Below, piece after piece: positions 29,864-32,263 of a stretch of 32,263 nucleotides of DNA. Every line of letters begins with the position of its first letter. Within the stretch, counting starts at the first letter, position 1. Made by a program: the position numbers and the translations under genes. Below the pieces are notes generated by a model. That model had not been told where the DNA came from and made no database searches. It saw nothing but the letters and a program-made list of their open reading frames with translations. Origin of the DNA: Elusimicrobiota bacterium (GTDB lineage Bacteria > Elusimicrobiota > Elusimicrobia > Elusimicrobiales > UBA9959); contig WOVA01000039.1 in NCBI GenBank assembly GCA_009773155.1, forward strand, positions 1 through 32,263. Direction: 5' to 3'.

Positions 29864-31159
29864 ATGACTAAACTGGCTATCGTAGGGGCGGGGTCGAGTT
29901 ACACCCCCCTGCTTATCGATCACATCCTGAATTCCGGGCTGGACCAGGCGGTGTCCGAGGTCTGCCTCATGGACATAGACGCCGGGCGCCTGAAAGCCGT
30001 GCACGGCTTCATGCGGCGGCTGGCCGAAAAGTCCAGGTCGAAGCTGGCCCTGAAGGCCACGCTCAGCCTCAACGAGGCGGTGAAGGGCGCCAGGATAGTG
30101 GTACCGCAGATCCGCGTGGGCATGATGGCCGCGCGCCGGCGCGACGAGGAACTGGGCCGCAAATACGGCATCATCGGCCAGGAGACCACCGGCGTGGGCG
30201 GTTTCTCCAAGGCCCTGCGCACCATACCGCAGATCAGGAAGATCGCCGACGCCCTGCTGCGCTACGGCGCCAGGGACCCCTGGCTGGTGAATTTCACCAA
30301 CCCGGTGGGCATAGTCACCGAGGCGCTGGCGCGCTTCCACGAGATCAGGGCCGTGGGCATCTGCAACGGCTCGCTTACCATGCACAAGGGCGTGAGCGAC
30401 CTGCTGGGCGCGCGGATGGAAGACACCGAGATAGACTATGTCGGCCCCAACCATTTCGCCTGGGTGCTCGATGTGCGCCGCGGCGGCCGCTCCGTGCTGG
30501 GCGCCGTGATAAAGAAGATGACAGAGAAGGAAGGCCTGCCGACCGCGCTCAATATCACCAAGGTGAAGATGACGCCAGAAATAATGGCGCGCGCTAAAAT
30601 AATCCCGACCGGGTACCATAAGTATTTCTTCCACGCCGGCGCGGTGGTAAAAGAGGACCGCTCGACCCCGTCGCGCGCGGCCAAGGTGGCCGAGATAGAA
30701 CGGCGCATCTTCGCGACCTACCGCTCGCCGGAAGCCTCGGAGATCCCCGAGGCCGTCAAGGAGCGCGGCGGCGCCTTCTACAACGTGGTCGCCTACGACG
30801 TCATCGCCTGCCTGCTGGGCCTGCAGAAGAAGCGCGTCACCGTGGCCGTCCCCAACAACGGGACTTACGACGGCTTCGAGGATAAACATGTGCTCGAGAT
30901 GCCCTGCCGTATAGACAAGGGCGGCTATAAGCCTATGAAGACGGCGCAGCTGCCGGTTTTCGCCAAAGGGTTGTCGCAGCGCATAAAGGCCTACGAGGCG
31001 CTTACCGCCGAGGCCGCGTGGAAATGCGACTTCGACCTGGCCTACCAGGCGCTGCTCTTGAACCCGCTCACCCCCGACGCGGACGTCACTTTCCGCCTGC
31101 TCAAAGAGGTGCTCGCCCGGAACTCCGCCTTTCTGCCGCCCTACAAGGGGGCCCGGTGA
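29864..31159 (+). CDS. Family 4 glycoside hydrolase (6-phospho-beta-glucosidase type)
   Basis: GH4 enzymes hydrolyse sugar 6-phosphates or galactosides by an NAD+- and Mn2+-dependent redox-elimination mechanism. The 431-residue protein begins with the NAD fold KLAIVGAGSSYTPLLID, then IIGQETTGVGGFSKA, NFTNPVGIVTEA, Cys167-Asn168 (GICNGS), His197 (GPNHFAW) and Tyr251 (GYHKYFFH). Cys167 and His197 match the metal ligands and Tyr251 the likely catalytic base. The usual CNVP reads CNGS, so the substrate pocket differs. It overlaps the sugar kinase by 4 bp, which suggests the kinase makes or uses its substrate or product. No PTS gene is in the window. Confidence 0.9.
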   Translation: MTKLAIVGAGSSYTPLLIDHILNSGLDQAVSEVCLMDIDAGRLKAVHGFMRRLAEKSRSKLALKATLSLNEAVKGARIVVPQIRVGMMAARRRDEELGRKYGIIGQETTGVGGFSKALRTIPQIRKIADALLRYGARDPWLVNFTNPVGIVTEALARFHEIRAVGICNGSLTMHKGVSDLLGARMEDTEIDYVGPNHFAWVLDVRRGGRSVLGAVIKKMTEKEGLPTALNITKVKMTPEIMARAKIIPTGYHKYFFHAGAVVKEDRSTPSRAAKVAEIERRIFATYRSPEASEIPEAVKERGGAFYNVVAYDVIACLLGLQKKRVTVAVPNNGTYDGFEDKHVLEMPCRIDKGGYKPMKTAQLPVFAKGLSQRIKAYEALTAEAAWKCDFDLAYQALLLNPLTPDADVTFRLLKEVLARNSAFLPPYKGAR

Positions 31160-32064
31160 AGTATTTTCTCGGCGTGGACGGCGGCGGCACCAAGATCGCC
31201 GTAGCCCTGCGCTCCGACGGCGGCGCGGTGCGCGTGGCCCGGGTGCCGGGCGCGAACCTGGAGGTGAAGGGCGTGCATGCCGTTTACGCCCTTATCAAAC
31301 GGGGCGTGGAGAAACTCGCCCGCGGCAGGAAGATAGAGCTGTCCGGCGCCCGCTTCTGCCTTTGCGGCATAGATTTCCCCCGCGACCCCGAAATGGCAGA
31401 ACCTTACTTCAGGCAGCGTCTCAAGCGCGATTTCGGCTATGCCGGGCCGATGACCTTCGAGAACGACGCCTTTGCCGCGCTGCGCGCCGGTACGGCGGAG
31501 CGCCCGGGCTTCATAATTTCCCTCGGCACGGGCTTTACCATAGCCGCCATCGACGCCGCCGGCCGCGAGCGCCTGCTCTGCGATTACCAGGTAAGGAACC
31601 TGCTCAACACCATGGTACTCGGCGTCTCGAGCGCGGCCCACGGCCTGCTGCCAGGCGCCAAGCCCTCGCGGCTGCTCGGCGAGATAATGGCGCTCGCCCG
31701 CTGCGAAGCGCCGTCCGATCTCCTTGCGCGGCTATGGGTCTGCGATTTCAGAAAATACGCCAGGCCCCTGCCGCAGGAACTCAAGTACAGGTTCGTGCCG
31801 CTGTTCTACAAGCATTACGCCAAGGGCGACCCGCTGGCCGTCATGATACTGGGCGAATACGCCGAAAGGATAGCCCGCGCCCTCTCCGCCCTTAAAAAAT
31901 TCGCCGGCGGCGAAGGCACCGTGGTCTTCTCGGGCAGTTCCTTCACCAAGTATCCCAAAGAAAGCGCGTTCTTCAGGAGTGAGATACTGCGGCTGGCCGG
32001 CTTCCGCCGGGCGCGTCAGGTTACGTTGGACAAGGAACCCGTCTACGGGGCCGTGCTCCCCTGA
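31156..32064 (+). CDS. BadF/BadG/BcrA/BcrD-type sugar kinase (N-acetylglucosamine kinase-like)
   Basis: A 302-residue ASKHA-fold protein. The start is GTG 31156, overlapping the GH4 stop as GTGA with AAGGGGG upstream; the open frame continues further 5' only as a shadow of GH4. The phosphate-1 motif YFLGVDGGGTKIAVAL and phosphate-2 motif SLGTGFTIAAID are clear, as in GlcNAc/MurNAc kinases. FENDAFAALRAG supplies the likely catalytic Asp, and VVFSGSS the adenosine motif. The family also holds CoA dehydratase activases, but those carry Fe-S cysteines absent here. Role with GH4 in amino-sugar or disaccharide use is inferred. Confidence 0.87.
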   Translation: MKYFLGVDGGGTKIAVALRSDGGAVRVARVPGANLEVKGVHAVYALIKRGVEKLARGRKIELSGARFCLCGIDFPRDPEMAEPYFRQRLKRDFGYAGPMTFENDAFAALRAGTAERPGFIISLGTGFTIAAIDAAGRERLLCDYQVRNLLNTMVLGVSSAAHGLLPGAKPSRLLGEIMALARCEAPSDLLARLWVCDFRKYARPLPQELKYRFVPLFYKHYAKGDPLAVMILGEYAERIARALSALKKFAGGEGTVVFSGSSFTKYPKESAFFRSEILRLAGFRRARQVTLDKEPVYGAVLP

Positions 32065-32089
32065 CCGGCCCCGCGGGCGCCGCAAAGCG

Positions 32090-32124
32090 ACGCCGCCGCA
32101 TTTACCGTGCGGCGGCGTTTCTTT
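32090..32124 (+). terminator. Intrinsic terminator after the sugar kinase
   Basis: An 11-bp perfect stem, ACGCCGCCGCA (32090-32100) and TGCGGCGGCGT (32108-32118), loop TTTACCG, followed by a T-rich tail (TTCTTT). It ends the GH4-kinase operon. Confidence 0.85.
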
Positions 32125-32133
32125 AAAATGTTA

Positions 32134-32263
32134 ACGCCGCGGCAGCCGCGGCGAGGGGCGAAAAGGCGATTTCGGAAATTTGGGGTGATTTTCAGGCCTC
32201 AGTGATAACCTACTTTGCGCAACATCCCGAGGAAACACTATGAATTCCTTTTGAATCTGCGGT
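32134..32263. other. Gene-free right end with a short palindrome
   Basis: CGCCGCGGC-A-GCCGCGGCG lies at about 32135-32153. The rest to the window edge shows no gene: the only ATG (32240) runs into TGA after four codons. Confidence 0.5.

Noticed and set aside
32240-32263. Start of a new gene at the right edge
   Set aside because: The ATG is followed by a TGA stop after four codons.
1-32263. tRNA, rRNA, transposase or prophage genes
   Set aside because: No cloverleaf with a T-loop GTTCRA box, no rRNA-like stretch, and no integrase or transposase motif was seen on either strand.

Overview
The window is a GC-rich, gene-dense bacterial chromosome segment of mostly housekeeping genes, packed into two long runs and joined by ATGA/GTGA stop-start overlaps. 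A TonB-plug protein, an FNR-like regulator and a Wzx-like flippase point to a diderm, Gram-negative-type bacterium living with variable oxygen. Gene content and style fit an uncultured lineage such as Elusimicrobiota, but this is a guess: no rRNA or lineage marker is present. I see no phage, plasmid, transposase, CRISPR or tRNA gene.

Layout. 1-2206: a leader with a 23-bp direct repeat and an APC-type permease with a C-terminal cytosolic domain. 2224-5824 (+): def-fmt-PASTA protein-rpe-response regulator. This follows the Firmicutes def-fmt-(rsmB-stp-prkC-rsgA)-rpe order, but the PrkC position holds only a membrane-anchored PASTA protein. 5939-8588 (+): rpsP-khpA-trmD-rplS-rnhB-yraN, without rimM; yraN seems to start at CTG. 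8609-11395 (+): a nucleoside salvage operon (purine nucleoside phosphorylase, pyrimidine nucleoside phosphorylase, uracil phosphoribosyltransferase). 11396-11857: two complex repeat elements and a bidirectional terminator. 11858-12568 (-): FNR-like regulator, divergent from the flippase at 12718-14238 (+). 24307 down to 14258 (-): serC-serA-DUF1015-surE-M3-like peptidase-CoA-binding protein, then a repeat element, then pcm-hydrolase-ABC ATPase-ABC permease. 24308-24704: a large nested palindromic repeat behind RNase R (-). 29642 down to 26996 (-): RluA-type pseudouridine synthase, a shortened TonB receptor and gpsA. 29864-32064 (+): a GH4 glycosidase overlapping a BadF/NagK-type sugar kinase, then a terminator.

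The most unusual content is non-coding. At least four families of palindromic repeats sit between, and twice inside, ordinary genes. R1 (11416-11572, 24437-24707) is a nested cruciform whose two copies differ by a compensating base-pair change. R2 (11591-11791, 17514-17723) is a MITE-like element of about 200 bp with matching terminal inverted repeats. R3 (3544-3574, 22137-22165, 24327-24353, 26811-26838) is a short GGGGACACCATG palindrome; one copy lies in frame inside fmt. R4 (12637-12690, 12944-12996) is a 54-bp unit; one copy lies in frame inside the flippase gene. R1, R2 and R4 share a GC-rich hairpin closed by a C-ATA-G triloop, suggesting one related, mobile or formerly mobile family resembling REP/BIME or Rickettsia palindromic elements.
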